Origin: JBBRLA01 sp038231615
Lineage (GTDB): Bacteria > Myxococcota_A > Polyangia > Palsa-1104 > JAEUJZ01
Direction of reading: 5' to 3'
Length of the DNA: 14,203 nt
Assembly (NCBI GenBank): GCA_038231615.1
Contig: JBBRLA010000149.1
Location: 1 to 14,203 of the forward strand
The notes under the pieces were generated by a model that ran no database searches, was not told the DNA's origin, and worked only from the letters and a program-made list of their open reading frames with translations. Position numbers and translations under genes: made by a program. Below, in pieces: positions 6,106-14,203 of this stretch (positions are counted from its first letter, which is position 1; the number at the start of each line of letters is the position of its first letter).

Positions 6106-8097
6106 ATGAACAGCGAGGACGGCAGGAGACGAGTGGTCATCGAAGACCCAACGCCGGCGATCGACGGCGGACGTTTCCCTATCAAACGCACCATCGGCGA
6201 CCTGGTCACGGTCGAGGTCGACGCCTTCTCCGATGGACATGACCTGCTCTCCTGCGCCCTGCTCTTTCGTAAAGAAGAAGAAACTGCGCCTAACTGGCGA
6301 TCGGTCCCCATGACGGCCCTGGGCAACGATCGCTGGCGCGGCGTGTTCCCTGCTGCCGAGCTGGGCCGATACCGCTATTCGTTCCTGGCCTGGGTGGATG
6401 CCTTCCGCACCTGGGTGCGCGACCTGGAAAAGCGCGTCGCCGCAGGACAGGATTGTCGGGTCGATTTCTTGATCGGCGCCGACTTCGTAGAGGAAGCAGC
6501 CCGCCGGGCTACAGGTGACGACTCAACCGCCCTCGCCCGCCACGCCGCGGTGCTGCGGGAGGGCGCGGTATCTCCGACTCCCCTGCCCCCGGACCTGCTT
6601 TCTCTGATGGCCACCCACGGAGACCGTCGCTTTGCCGTCCACCATGATCCGGGCCTGGCCGTGGTGGTAGATCGTGAACGGGCCCGCTTCAGCACCTGGT
6701 ACGAGCTTTTTCCTCGTTCCACCGGCGGCCCTGGCAGGCACGGTACCCTGCGCGACGTGGCCGAGCGCCTGCCCTACGTGGCCGCGATGGGGTTTGACGT
6801 GCTTTACCTGCCGCCCATCCATCCCATCGGCCACGACCACAGAAAGGGGCGCAACAACAGCGTGACCGCCGGCCCCAACGACCCCGGCAGCCCTTGGGCC
6901 ATCGGTTCATCTGAGGGGGGTCACACCGGCCTGCACCCGGCGCTCGGCACGTTTGACGACCTGCACAGGCTCATCCAGGCAGCGCAAGAACACAGCATCG
7001 AGCTGGCCCTGGACCTGGCCCTCCAGTGCTCCCCCGACCACCCCTATGTGCAGCAGCACCCCGAATGGTTCCGCAGGCGGCCCGACGGGACGGTGCAGTA
7101 CGCCGAAAACCCACCCAAGAAATATGAAGACATCTACCCCTTCGACTTCGAGTCCGAATCCTTCGGCGAGCTATGGGAAGAGCTGCGCCGCGTGGTCCTC
7201 TTCTGGATCGAACATGGCGTTCGCATCTTCCGAGTGGACAACCCCCACACCAAGCCGTTTCCATTCTGGGAGTGGTTGATCGGCGAGATCAAGCGCGTCT
7301 ACCCGGACGTGATCTTTTTGGCTGAGGCGTTTACCCGCCCGAAGGTGATGAACCGCCTGGCCAAGCTCGGCTTCAGCCAGTCCTATACCTACTTCACCTG
7401 GCGCAACACCCGTGAGGAGCTGACCCGCTACTTCACCGATCTGGCCACCCCGCAGATGCGGGAGTTTTTCCGCCCGAACCTGTGGCCCAACACCCCGGAC
7501 ATCCTCCCGGAGTATCTTCAGCTTGGCGGGCGCCCGGCCTTCGCCGCCCGACTGGTGATGGCCGCCACCCTGGGCGCCAGCTACGGCATTTACGGCCCGG
7601 CTTTCGAGCTGTGCGAAAACACCCCGGTGGCCTCCGGCAAGGAGGAGTACCTTGACTCGGAGAAGTATCAGCACCGGCCCCACACCCTGGACGAACTGGA
7701 CCGCCCCGAGAGCCTGCGCCGTCTGATCGCCCGCATGAACCGCGTCCGCCGCGAGAACCCGGCGCTGCAGCGCGACGAGGCCCTGCGCTTCCACCCGGTG
7801 AGCAACGATCAGCTCATCGCTTACAGCAAGTCCAGCCTGGACGGGAACAATGTGGTGCTGGTGATCGTCAACCTCGATCCCCACCACGCCCACAGCGGCT
7901 GGGTCGAACTGCCCCTTGGCGAGCTGGGGCTGGCTGCCGACCAGCCCTACCAGGTCCACGATCTGCTCAGCGACGCCCGCTACCTGTGGCACGGGGCGCG
8001 GAACTTCGTCGAGCTTCACCCCGAGGTCGTCCCGGCCCACCTGTTCCGCCTGCGACGGCGGGTGCGCACGGAGCGGGACTTCGAATACTTTCTGTGA
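6106..8097 (+). CDS. glgE: Alpha-1,4-glucan:maltose-1-phosphate maltosyltransferase (GlgE)
   Basis: 663 residues, the usual length for GlgE (GH13_3). It transfers maltosyl units from alpha-maltose-1-phosphate to the non-reducing end of alpha-1,4-glucans, releasing phosphate, in the cytoplasm. Residues 15-130 form the N-terminal beta-sandwich typical of the family, with a helical insert to about 190. The (beta/alpha)8 catalytic domain opens at FSTWYELFPRS (195-205), then LYLPPIHPIGHDHRKGRNN. The nucleophile is D378 (RVDNPHTKPFPFWEW), the acid/base E407 (IFLAEAFTRP) and the third carboxylate D465 (NTPDIL). The 29-residue spacing of the first two matches Streptomyces GlgE. A C-terminal beta domain ends the protein. 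The ATG is preceded by AAGGTCGGA, a weak ribosome site. It is first in an operon with treS-maltokinase, which supplies its donor substrate, and glgB, which branches its product. Confidence 0.96.
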   Translation: MNSEDGRRRVVIEDPTPAIDGGRFPIKRTIGDLVTVEVDAFSDGHDLLSCALLFRKEEETAPNWRSVPMTALGNDRWRGVFPAAELGRYRYSFLAWVDAFRTWVRDLEKRVAAGQDCRVDFLIGADFVEEAARRATGDDSTALARHAAVLREGAVSPTPLPPDLLSLMATHGDRRFAVHHDPGLAVVVDRERARFSTWYELFPRSTGGPGRHGTLRDVAERLPYVAAMGFDVLYLPPIHPIGHDHRKGRNNSVTAGPNDPGSPWAIGSSEGGHTGLHPALGTFDDLHRLIQAAQEHSIELALDLALQCSPDHPYVQQHPEWFRRRPDGTVQYAENPPKKYEDIYPFDFESESFGELWEELRRVVLFWIEHGVRIFRVDNPHTKPFPFWEWLIGEIKRVYPDVIFLAEAFTRPKVMNRLAKLGFSQSYTYFTWRNTREELTRYFTDLATPQMREFFRPNLWPNTPDILPEYLQLGGRPAFAARLVMAATLGASYGIYGPAFELCENTPVASGKEEYLDSEKYQHRPHTLDELDRPESLRRLIARMNRVRRENPALQRDEALRFHPVSNDQLIAYSKSSLDGNNVVLVIVNLDPHHAHSGWVELPLGELGLAADQPYQVHDLLSDARYLWHGARNFVELHPEVVPAHLFRLRRRVRTERDFEYFL

Positions 8098-8099
8098 TT

Positions 8100-8104
8100 G
8101 GAGG
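8100..8104 (+). promoter_or_regulatory. Shine-Dalgarno site that fixes the treS-maltokinase start
   Basis: GGAGG lies just after the glgE stop, 9 bases before ATG 8114. It decides for the start at 8114 over an in-frame start at 7916 inside glgE, whose extra 66 residues are low-complexity and unlike any TreS. Confidence 0.75.
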
Positions 8105-8113
8105 CCCTGCGCC

Positions 8114-11100
8114 ATGCCCAAGACCGATGCGCCGATCGACACCGATCCCCTGTGGTACAAGGACGCGGTCTTCTATGAGGTCCACGTCCGCGCCTTCTTC
8201 GACAGCGATGGGGACGGCAAAGGAGACTTCCGCGGCCTCACGGAGAAGCTCGACTACCTGCAGGACCTGGGGGTCACGGCCATCTGGCTGCTGCCCTTTT
8301 ATCCCTCTCCGCTGAAGGACGACGGCTATGACATCGCCGACTACACCGCAGTGCACCCGAGCTATGGCACGCTGGCCGATGTGGAGGCTTTCGTGCAACA
8401 GGCACACCGGCGAGGTCTCCGGGTCATCACGGAGCTGGTGTGCAACCACACCTCGGACCAGCACCCGTGGTTCCAGCGCGCCCGCCACGCCAAACCCGGC
8501 ACCCCCGAACGTGACTTCTACGTGTGGAGCGATACCCTCGACCGCTACAAGGACGCCCGCATCATCTTCAAAGACTTCGAGACCTCCAATTGGTCTTGGG
8601 ATGCAGTGGCCAACGCCTACTATTGGCACCGCTTCTACTCGCACCAGCCGGACCTGAACTTCGACCACCCGCCGGTGCACAAGGCAATCTTCGACGCGAT
8701 GGATTTCTGGCTGAAGATGGGCATCGACGGGATGCGCCTGGACGCCATCCCCTACCTCTACGAGCGCGAGGGCACCTCGTGCGAGAACCTGCCCGAAACC
8801 TACGCCTTCCTCCGCGACCTGCGCCGGCACGTCGACGACAACTTCCAGGGGCGCGTGCTCCTGGCCGAAGCCAACCAGTGGCCCGAGGATGCCGTGGCTT
8901 ACTTCGGCCAGGGCGACGAGTGCCACATGGCGTTCCACTTCCCCCTGATGCCGCGCCTCTTCATGGCCATACGCATGGAGGACCGCTTCCCGATCATCGA
9001 GATCCTGCGCCAGACCCCGGAGATCCCGCAAAGCTGCCAGTGGGCCCTTTTCCTGCGCAACCACGACGAGCTGACCCTGGAGATGGTCACCGATGAGGAG
9101 CGCGACTACATGTACCAGACCTATGCGCAGGACCGGCAGGCCCGGATCAACCTGGGCATTCGCCGCCGCCTGGCGCCGCTTTTGGGCAACAACCGGCGCA
9201 AGATCGAGCTGATGAACGGGCTGCTCTTCTCACTGCCGGGCACGCCCGTACTCTATTACGGCGACGAGATCGGCATGGGCGACAACATCTACCTCGGCGA
9301 TCGCAACGGAGTGCGCACGCCCATGCAGTGGAGCCCCGATCGCAACGCCGGCTTCTCTCGGACCAACCCGCAGCGGCTCTTCCTGCCGGTCATCATCGAC
9401 CCCGAGTACCACTACGAGGCAATCAACGTCGAGTCGCAGCAGGGCAACCAGCACTCGCTCCTGTGGTGGATGAAGCGGCTGATCGCCTTGCGCAAGCGAT
9501 CTCAGGCCTTCGGCCGAGGGAGCCTGAAGTTCTTGCAGCCGGACAACCCCAAAATCCTGGCGTTCCTGCGCAGCCATGAAAAGGAACAGATCCTGGTCAT
9601 TGCCAACCTGTCGCGCTTCCCTCAGTGCACTGAGCTGGATCTGTCCGCGCACAAGGGCCTGCTGCCCATCGAGATGTTCGGCAAGATCGAGTTCCCGCCG
9701 ATCACCGATCGGCCGTACTTCATCACCCTGGGGCCGCATTCGTTCTACTGGTTCTCCCTGGAGGCGTCGCGACCGGTCGGGCAGATCATGAGCCCGCTTT
9801 CTCCGGGGCCGGCGGAGGTCCCGGTCCTGGCCGTCCGCGAAGGTTGGACGGAGGTGCTTTCCGGACGGGTGCTGCAACAGTTCCTGGCGCTCTTGCCGGA
9901 GTATCTGCGCTCGCGACGCTGGTTCGGCGGCAAGGGCCGTCGCATCAAGTCAGTGGATCTGGCGGAGACCCTCGCAATCCCATCTGGGGAGACGCCGGCC
10001 TACCTGACGCTCCTGCGGGTGGAGTACGCTGGCGGCAGCGCCGAGACCTACCTGCTTCCCCTGGGCCTCCTTGGAGTGGACCCGGCCGCCGTTCCGCCCT
10101 CAACCGTGGCGCCGCCCATCGCGCGCATCACCCGACAGGCCGGCGGGGCGGACCTGGGCTATCTTGTCGACCCTACCGCCGACCGGGGCTTCGCCGAGGC
10201 ACTGCTCGCCACCATCACCGGACAGCGCACGCTCTCCGGCGGCACGGGCCAGCTTCAGGGGCTGGTCACCTCAGCCCTGTCCTCGGTTCTAGAAAAGGGC
10301 GACGGACCACTCGACCCGGCGCCTCTCAAGGGCGAACAGAGCAACACCTCCGTGGCCTTCGGCGAACGCCTGATCCTCAAGCTCTTCCGTCACATCGAAC
10401 CGGGCGCCAATCCTGAATGGGAGATCGGCCGCATGCTCACCGAGCGCGCGGCCTTCCCCTATACCCCTCGCACCCTGGGCGCCCTGAAATACGTCCAGCC
10501 GGGTGGCATCACCACCACCTTCGGCGTCCTTCAGGAGTTCCGGCACAGCGAGGGCGATGGCTGGCGCTACACCCTGGACGCCCTGTCCCACTTCTTCGAT
10601 CGCGTGCTCGCCGGCCGCGGCGCCGCCGAGAAGGATGCGGAAAGCCCCCCGCCCCGGGTGCCCTTCACGATCGCCTCCCTCCTGGAGCGGGTCGAAGAGG
10701 ACCCGCCCACGCTGGCCCTCCTGACCATCGGCGCCCAGCTGGAATGGGCCCGCCTGCTGGGCCAGCGCACGGGCGAGATGCACCTGGCCCTGGCCGACAG
10801 CGACGACCCCGATCTTTGCCCCGAGCCCTTCACCTCGTTTTACCAGCGGTCGATCTATCAGTCGATGCGCAACCTCACCAGCCAGGTCTTCCAGCTCCTC
10901 GATCGCAACCGCAAGGATCTTCCTCCGGCAATGCAGGAAAGTGCTGCCCGACTGCTGGCCCGCGAGGCGAGCGTGTTCCAGCACTTTCACGCCCTGATCG
11001 AACATCGCGTCACCGCCACGCGCACCCGCTACCATGGCGACTACCACCTGGGACAGGTGCTTTACACCGGCAAAGACTTCGTGATCCTCGACTTCGAGGG

Positions 11101-11488
11101 CGAACCCCACCGTCCGCTCTCCGAACGGAGCATAAAGCGCTCGCCCCTGCGCGACGTGGCCGGCATGTTGCGCTCCTTCGCCTATGCCTCCCAGGTGGCG
11201 CTGCGCGTGGAAGCCACCGGTGTGCGCGTCCGTCCCGAAGACGTCGCCGCGCTCGGGCCGTGGGCCGACTTCTTCGTCGCATTCACCAGCCAGGCCTTCC
11301 TGCGTTCGTACCTGGCAGTGACCAAGGAGGCCTCGTTCATTCCTCGGACCCGGGAAGAACTGACGGTGCTCCTGGGCGCCTACCTACTGGAGAAGGCGAT
11401 TTACGAGCTGGGCTACGAGCTGAACAGCCGCCCCGACTGGATCGGCATCCCGCTCGAAGGCATTCTGCACCTTTTGGACGGGGCGTGA
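8114..11488 (+). CDS. treS: Trehalose synthase-maltokinase fusion (TreS-Mak)
   Basis: 1124 residues, the size of known TreS-maltokinase fusions. Residues 10-555 are trehalose synthase (GH13_16), which interconverts trehalose and maltose: DPLWYKDAVFYEVHVRAF (11-28), nucleophile D210 (GMRLDAIPYLYE), acid/base E252 (LLAEANQWPED) and D318 (RNHDELTLEM). After a linker near 556-575, residues 580-1120 are a maltokinase (Mak/Pep2), which phosphorylates maltose with ATP to maltose-1-phosphate: LPEYLRSRRWFGGKGR, catalytic D976 in HGDYHLGQVL, and metal-binding D993 in ILDFEGEP. The fusion couples both steps and feeds GlgE directly. The gene starts 16 bases after the glgE stop and ends one base before glgB. 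Stand-alone treS and mak genes occur elsewhere (for example in mycobacteria), so the fusion is a known variant rather than an error. The C-terminal half could also be labelled mak or pep2. Confidence 0.96.
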   Translation: MPKTDAPIDTDPLWYKDAVFYEVHVRAFFDSDGDGKGDFRGLTEKLDYLQDLGVTAIWLLPFYPSPLKDDGYDIADYTAVHPSYGTLADVEAFVQQAHRRGLRVITELVCNHTSDQHPWFQRARHAKPGTPERDFYVWSDTLDRYKDARIIFKDFETSNWSWDAVANAYYWHRFYSHQPDLNFDHPPVHKAIFDAMDFWLKMGIDGMRLDAIPYLYEREGTSCENLPETYAFLRDLRRHVDDNFQGRVLLAEANQWPEDAVAYFGQGDECHMAFHFPLMPRLFMAIRMEDRFPIIEILRQTPEIPQSCQWALFLRNHDELTLEMVTDEERDYMYQTYAQDRQARINLGIRRRLAPLLGNNRRKIELMNGLLFSLPGTPVLYYGDEIGMGDNIYLGDRNGVRTPMQWSPDRNAGFSRTNPQRLFLPVIIDPEYHYEAINVESQQGNQHSLLWWMKRLIALRKRSQAFGRGSLKFLQPDNPKILAFLRSHEKEQILVIANLSRFPQCTELDLSAHKGLLPIEMFGKIEFPPITDRPYFITLGPHSFYWFSLEASRPVGQIMSPLSPGPAEVPVLAVREGWTEVLSGRVLQQFLALLPEYLRSRRWFGGKGRRIKSVDLAETLAIPSGETPAYLTLLRVEYAGGSAETYLLPLGLLGVDPAAVPPSTVAPPIARITRQAGGADLGYLVDPTADRGFAEALLATITGQRTLSGGTGQLQGLVTSALSSVLEKGDGPLDPAPLKGEQSNTSVAFGERLILKLFRHIEPGANPEWEIGRMLTERAAFPYTPRTLGALKYVQPGGITTTFGVLQEFRHSEGDGWRYTLDALSHFFDRVLAGRGAAEKDAESPPPRVPFTIASLLERVEEDPPTLALLTIGAQLEWARLLGQRTGEMHLALADSDDPDLCPEPFTSFYQRSIYQSMRNLTSQVFQLLDRNRKDLPPAMQESAARLLAREASVFQHFHALIEHRVTATRTRYHGDYHLGQVLYTGKDFVILDFEGEPHRPLSERSIKRSPLRDVAGMLRSFAYASQVALRVEATGVRVRPEDVAALGPWADFFVAFTSQAFLRSYLAVTKEASFIPRTREELTVLLGAYLLEKAIYELGYELNSRPDWIGIPLEGILHLLDGA

Positions 11489-11492
11489 TATG
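11486..11492 (+). promoter_or_regulatory. treS-maltokinase stop / glgB start junction
   Basis: The stop and start codons are separated by a single base (TGATATG). The only ribosome-site-like sequence before it is a weak GGACGGGG inside the upstream gene. This arrangement suggests that glgB translation is coupled to that of the upstream enzyme, which would keep their amounts in proportion. Confidence 0.55.
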
Positions 11493-13466
11493 ACTCCCGC
11501 ATCCGGCATCCCCGAGGTCCCCGTGCCCGACTCCCCCACCTTGCTTACCGATGCCGACGTCTACCTCTTTAATGAGGGCAGCCACCTGGACCTGGCGGAC
11601 AAGCTCGGCGCGCACCCCGTCTCCGGCAGCGCGGGCGCCGAGAAGGGCAAGGGCACTTGCTTCGCCGTGTGGGCCCCCAACGCCGAGACCGTCTCGGTCA
11701 TGGGGGCCTGGAACGGCTGGGACCGCCTGCGACACCCCTTGCGCGCCCGCGGGCAATCCGGCATCTGGGAGGGATTCGTCCCCCAGGTGGGCCACGGCGA
11801 GTGCTACGTCTACCACGTCGCCTCGCGCTATGGCGGCTACCGCATGGACAAGGCCGATCCCTTCGCCTTCCGCGCCGAGATCTCGCCCCGGAAAGCGTCC
11901 ATTGTCTGGGACCTCGACTACTCATGGGGCGACGCCGAGTGGATGGCCGGGCGGGCGCAGCGGCAGACCCGGTCGGCCCCCATGTCGATCTACGAGGTGC
12001 ACCTGGGCTCGATCCGCCGCGTCCCCGAAGAAGGCAACCGATCCTTGAGCTACCGTGAGTTGGCGCCGTGGCTTTGCGACCATGTCCAGCAACTCGGCTT
12101 CACCCACATCGAGTTCATGCCGGTCATGGAGCACCCCTTTTACGGGTCCTGGGGCTACCAGATCACCGGCTTTTACGCTCCGACCAGCCGCTACGGTACC
12201 CCGCAGGATCTCATGTTTCTCATCGATCAATTCCACCAGCGCGGCATCGGGGTGATCCTCGACTGGGTGCCCTCACACTTCCCGAACGATGGCCATGGGC
12301 TGGCCTTCTTCGACGGCACCCACCTCTACGAGCACCACGACCCGCGGCAGGGCATCCAGCCCGAGTGGAACAGCTTTCTCTTCAATTATGGGCGCAACGA
12401 GGTACGCAGTTTTTTGCTCAGCAACGCCTTGTTCTGGCTGGAACGGTACCACGCCGATGGACTGCGGGTAGACGCGGTGACGTCGATGCTGCACCTGGAC
12501 TTCGCCCGCAAGCCGGGTGAATGGGTCCCCAATCAGCATGGCGGCAGGGAAAATCTGGAGGCCATCTCGCTCCTGCGCCGCCTGAATCAGGAAGTGTGCC
12601 GACGCCAGCCCGGCGCCATCACCATCGCTGAGGAGTCGACTTCGTGGCCGCTGGTGACCCGCCCCGCCTATCTGGGCGGACTCTCGTTCGGCCTGAAGTG
12701 GGACATGGGCTGGATGCACGACACCCTGGACTATCTGGCCCGCGACCCGATCCACCGACGCTTCCACCACAACGCGCTGACCTTCCGCTCGCTCTATGCC
12801 TACAACGAGGACTTCGTGCTGCCCCTGTCCCATGACGAGGTGGTCTACGGCAAGCGGTCCCTGCTCTCGAAGATGCCGGGCGACGAATGGCAGCGCTTCG
12901 CCAACCTGCGCCTGCTTTTTGGGTACATGTATGCACAACCCGGAAAGAAACTGGTCTTCATGGGCGGCGAGTTCGGCCAGGTGAACGAGTGGGACCACGA
13001 TGGCAGCCTGGACTGGCACCTCTTGGATCAACCACTGCACGCCGGTGCCCAACGCTTCGTCGAGGACTTGAACCGCACGTACCGCCAGCAGCCGGCCCTT
13101 CACCAGCGCGACTGCGACCGATCCGGCTTCGAGTGGATCGACGCCAACGATTCCGACCTCAGCGTCCTTTCCTTCCTGCGCCGCGGGGAGTCCGACCGCG
13201 AGGCGGTGTTGGTGGTGTGCAACTTCACCCCGGTGCCGCGACACAACTACCGGGTCGGGGTCCCCTTCGGGGGCCGGTGGCGCGAAGTGCTCAACAGCGA
13301 CGCCCCGCTTTACGGCGGCAGCGGGCAGGGCAACCTGGGTGTCGTCGAGGCGGCCCCAGTGCCGTTTCACGGGCGCCCGGCCTCCCTGAACCTGACCTTG
13401 CCGCCCCTGGGGGTGCTCTATTTTCAGGGCGGCCACGACGATCCGGTTGGCCTTGGGGAGGTCTGA
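11490..13466 (+). CDS. glgB: 1,4-alpha-glucan branching enzyme (GlgB)
   Basis: 658 residues, GH13_9. It cuts an alpha-1,4-glucan chain and reattaches the piece by an alpha-1,6 bond, here branching the GlgE product. Residues 40-135 form a CBM48 module (CFAVWAPNAETVSVMGAWNGW). The catalytic barrel starts at SIYEVHLGSIRR; the nucleophile is D328 (DGLRVDAVTSML), the acid/base E381 (ITIAEESTSWP) and the third acid D449 (LPLSHDEVVYGK). The gaps of 53 and 68 residues equal those of E. coli GlgB (D405, E458, D526). The N-terminus is about 77 residues shorter than in E. coli, so the extra N1 module is absent, as in many short-type bacterial GlgB proteins. A C-terminal beta domain (about 550-650) closes the protein. 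It is third in the glucan operon. Confidence 0.96.
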   Translation: MTPASGIPEVPVPDSPTLLTDADVYLFNEGSHLDLADKLGAHPVSGSAGAEKGKGTCFAVWAPNAETVSVMGAWNGWDRLRHPLRARGQSGIWEGFVPQVGHGECYVYHVASRYGGYRMDKADPFAFRAEISPRKASIVWDLDYSWGDAEWMAGRAQRQTRSAPMSIYEVHLGSIRRVPEEGNRSLSYRELAPWLCDHVQQLGFTHIEFMPVMEHPFYGSWGYQITGFYAPTSRYGTPQDLMFLIDQFHQRGIGVILDWVPSHFPNDGHGLAFFDGTHLYEHHDPRQGIQPEWNSFLFNYGRNEVRSFLLSNALFWLERYHADGLRVDAVTSMLHLDFARKPGEWVPNQHGGRENLEAISLLRRLNQEVCRRQPGAITIAEESTSWPLVTRPAYLGGLSFGLKWDMGWMHDTLDYLARDPIHRRFHHNALTFRSLYAYNEDFVLPLSHDEVVYGKRSLLSKMPGDEWQRFANLRLLFGYMYAQPGKKLVFMGGEFGQVNEWDHDGSLDWHLLDQPLHAGAQRFVEDLNRTYRQQPALHQRDCDRSGFEWIDANDSDLSVLSFLRRGESDREAVLVVCNFTPVPRHNYRVGVPFGGRWREVLNSDAPLYGGSGQGNLGVVEAAPVPFHGRPASLNLTLPPLGVLYFQGGHDDPVGLGEV

Positions 13467-13496
13467 TCGATCGAGCAATCGACCGACCGATCAATC
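13465..13496 (+). repeat. Degenerate GATC tetranucleotide tract between glgB and alpha-glucosidase
   Basis: Eight consecutive tetramers match GATC at 27 of 32 positions. The tract begins inside the glgB stop codon (TGATC) and fills almost the whole 32-base gap up to ATG 13499, so it occupies the place where a ribosome site would normally be. A shorter tract of the same kind lies at 3746-3761. Confidence 0.6.
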
Positions 13497-13498
13497 GC

Positions 13499-14203
13499 AT
13501 GCCACGGCAGACAAACGACCGAGAGTGGTGGCGCGGCGCGGTGATCTATCAGATCTACCCGCGCAGCTTCGCCGATACCAATGGCGATGGCGTCGGAGAT
13601 CTTCCGGGTATCCGCCAGCGGCTCGGCCACCTCACCGCCCTGGGGGTGGACGCGGTGTGGATCTCGCCCTTCATGAAATCGCCAATGAAGGACTTCGGCT
13701 ACGACGTCTCCGACTACCGCGACGTAGATCCGATCTTCGGCACCCTTGCCGATTTTGACACCTTGCTCGGCGAGGCGCACGGAGCCGGGCTGCGCGTGCT
13801 CATCGACCTGGTCCCGGCCCACACTTCTGACCAGCACCCCTGGTTCGCCGAAAGCCGCATGAATCGCACCGGCCCGCGGGCCGACTGGTACGTGTGGCAT
13901 GACCCGCGCCCCGACGGCTCGCCCCCGACCAACTGGCTCTCGGTCTTCGGCGGCGTGGCATGGACCTGGGAATCGCGTCGCGGGCAATACTACCTGCACC
14001 ACTTCCTCGCCAGCCAGCCCGCCTTAAACCACCACAACCCCGCCGTCCTCGACGCCATCCTGGGTGAAGCGGAGTTCTGGTTGCGCCGCGGGGTGGACGG
14101 CCTTCGCCTGGACGCGGTGAACTACTGCCTGCACGACCGCCGCTTCCGCGACAACCCGCCGCGCCCCCCCGACGAACGAAACGCCGCCGACAACACCACC
14201 CGA
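13499..14203 (+). CDS. GH13 alpha-glucosidase / oligo-1,6-glucosidase (3' end beyond window)
   Basis: The frame is open for 235 codons from ATG 13499 to the window edge. WWRGAVIYQIYPRSFADTNG (residues 10-29) followed by GDGVGDLPGI is the standard opening of the GH13 alpha-glucosidase group. Next come ISPFMKSPMKDFGYDVSDY, the calcium-loop-like DTNGDGVGD, and the barrel motif LIDLVPAHTSDQHPWF. SVFGGVAWTWESRRGQYYLH and LNHHNPAV follow, then nucleophile D205 in DGLRLDAVNY. The acid/base residue lies outside the window. The family hydrolyses terminal glucose from maltose, malto-oligosaccharides or isomalto-oligosaccharides; the linkage preference cannot be read here. Next to the GlgE pathway it probably trims short glucans to glucose (inference). 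No Shine-Dalgarno is present before the ATG and no other in-frame ATG, GTG or TTG lies nearby, so it may depend on reinitiation after glgB. Confidence 0.88.
   Translation, partial: MPRQTNDREWWRGAVIYQIYPRSFADTNGDGVGDLPGIRQRLGHLTALGVDAVWISPFMKSPMKDFGYDVSDYRDVDPIFGTLADFDTLLGEAHGAGLRVLIDLVPAHTSDQHPWFAESRMNRTGPRADWYVWHDPRPDGSPPTNWLSVFGGVAWTWESRRGQYYLHHFLASQPALNHHNPAVLDAILGEAEFWLRRGVDGLRLDAVNYCLHDRRFRDNPPRPPDERNAADNTTR

Noticed and set aside
7916..8113. Earlier in-frame start for the TreS-maltokinase fusion, overlapping glgE
   Set aside because: The extra residues are Ser/Thr/Cys-rich out-of-frame glgE sequence. ATG 8114 has GGAGG at proper spacing and gives the standard TreS N-terminus.
7171..9064. 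Long minus-strand open frames opposite glgE and treS (7171-8160, 7967-9064)
   Set aside because: Shadow frames of GC-rich coding DNA; the products (Val/Gly/His-rich) resemble no family.
10417..11493. 358-codon plus-strand open frame inside the maltokinase half
   Set aside because: Out of frame with the kinase motifs HGDYHLGQ and ILDFEGEP; composition is Arg/Pro/Ala-rich.
12273..13478. 401-codon minus-strand open frame opposite glgB
   Set aside because: Antisense to a branching enzyme with correct catalytic spacing; no motif in the product.
13465..13498. Possible transcription terminator between glgB and the alpha-glucosidase
   Set aside because: The tract is only weakly self-complementary and has no following T-run; the four-base periodicity explains the apparent palindromes.

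Overview
The window is high-GC DNA from a Gram-negative bacterium, most likely a myxobacterium or relative (Myxococcota/deltaproteobacterial type). This assignment is an inference. It rests on a transmembrane Ser/Thr kinase with a PEGA-like C-terminus, TPR plus 'VWAVG..G.I.H.DG..W' repeat proteins, a response regulator fused directly to a class III adenylyl cyclase, and GC-rich codon use throughout. No tRNA, rRNA, insertion sequence, CRISPR array or pseudogene was recognised.

The left part (1-5991) is a signalling and repeat-protein region. On the minus strand, the kinase gene (1934-3400) is followed 46 bases downstream by a secreted TPR plus tandem-repeat protein (1-1887). The latter is open at the window edge, so its C-terminus is missing. 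A gene-free stretch of about 530 bases (3401-3934) separates the kinase from a divergent plus-strand gene for a REC-adenylyl cyclase protein (3935-5002). This gene converges, with only 8 bases between stop codons, on a small putative lipoprotein (5011-5991, minus) built from the same type of propeller repeat as the first gene.

The right part (6106-14203, all plus strand) is a compact alpha-glucan operon of four glycoside hydrolase family 13 (GH13) genes: glgE, a treS-maltokinase fusion, glgB, and an alpha-glucosidase cut by the window end. Spacings are 16, 1 and 32 bases. The first three proteins encode the GlgE pathway. Trehalose is isomerised to maltose (TreS), maltose is phosphorylated (maltokinase half), maltose-1-phosphate is polymerised into alpha-1,4-glucan (GlgE), and the glucan is branched (GlgB). 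The alpha-glucosidase probably recycles small alpha-glucosides. All expected catalytic residues are present in the three complete enzymes.

The pathway itself is known. The less-explained features are the kinase/repeat-protein pair, the second repeat protein sitting between the cyclase and glgE, and two short degenerate GATC-type tetranucleotide tracts that both lie between genes.
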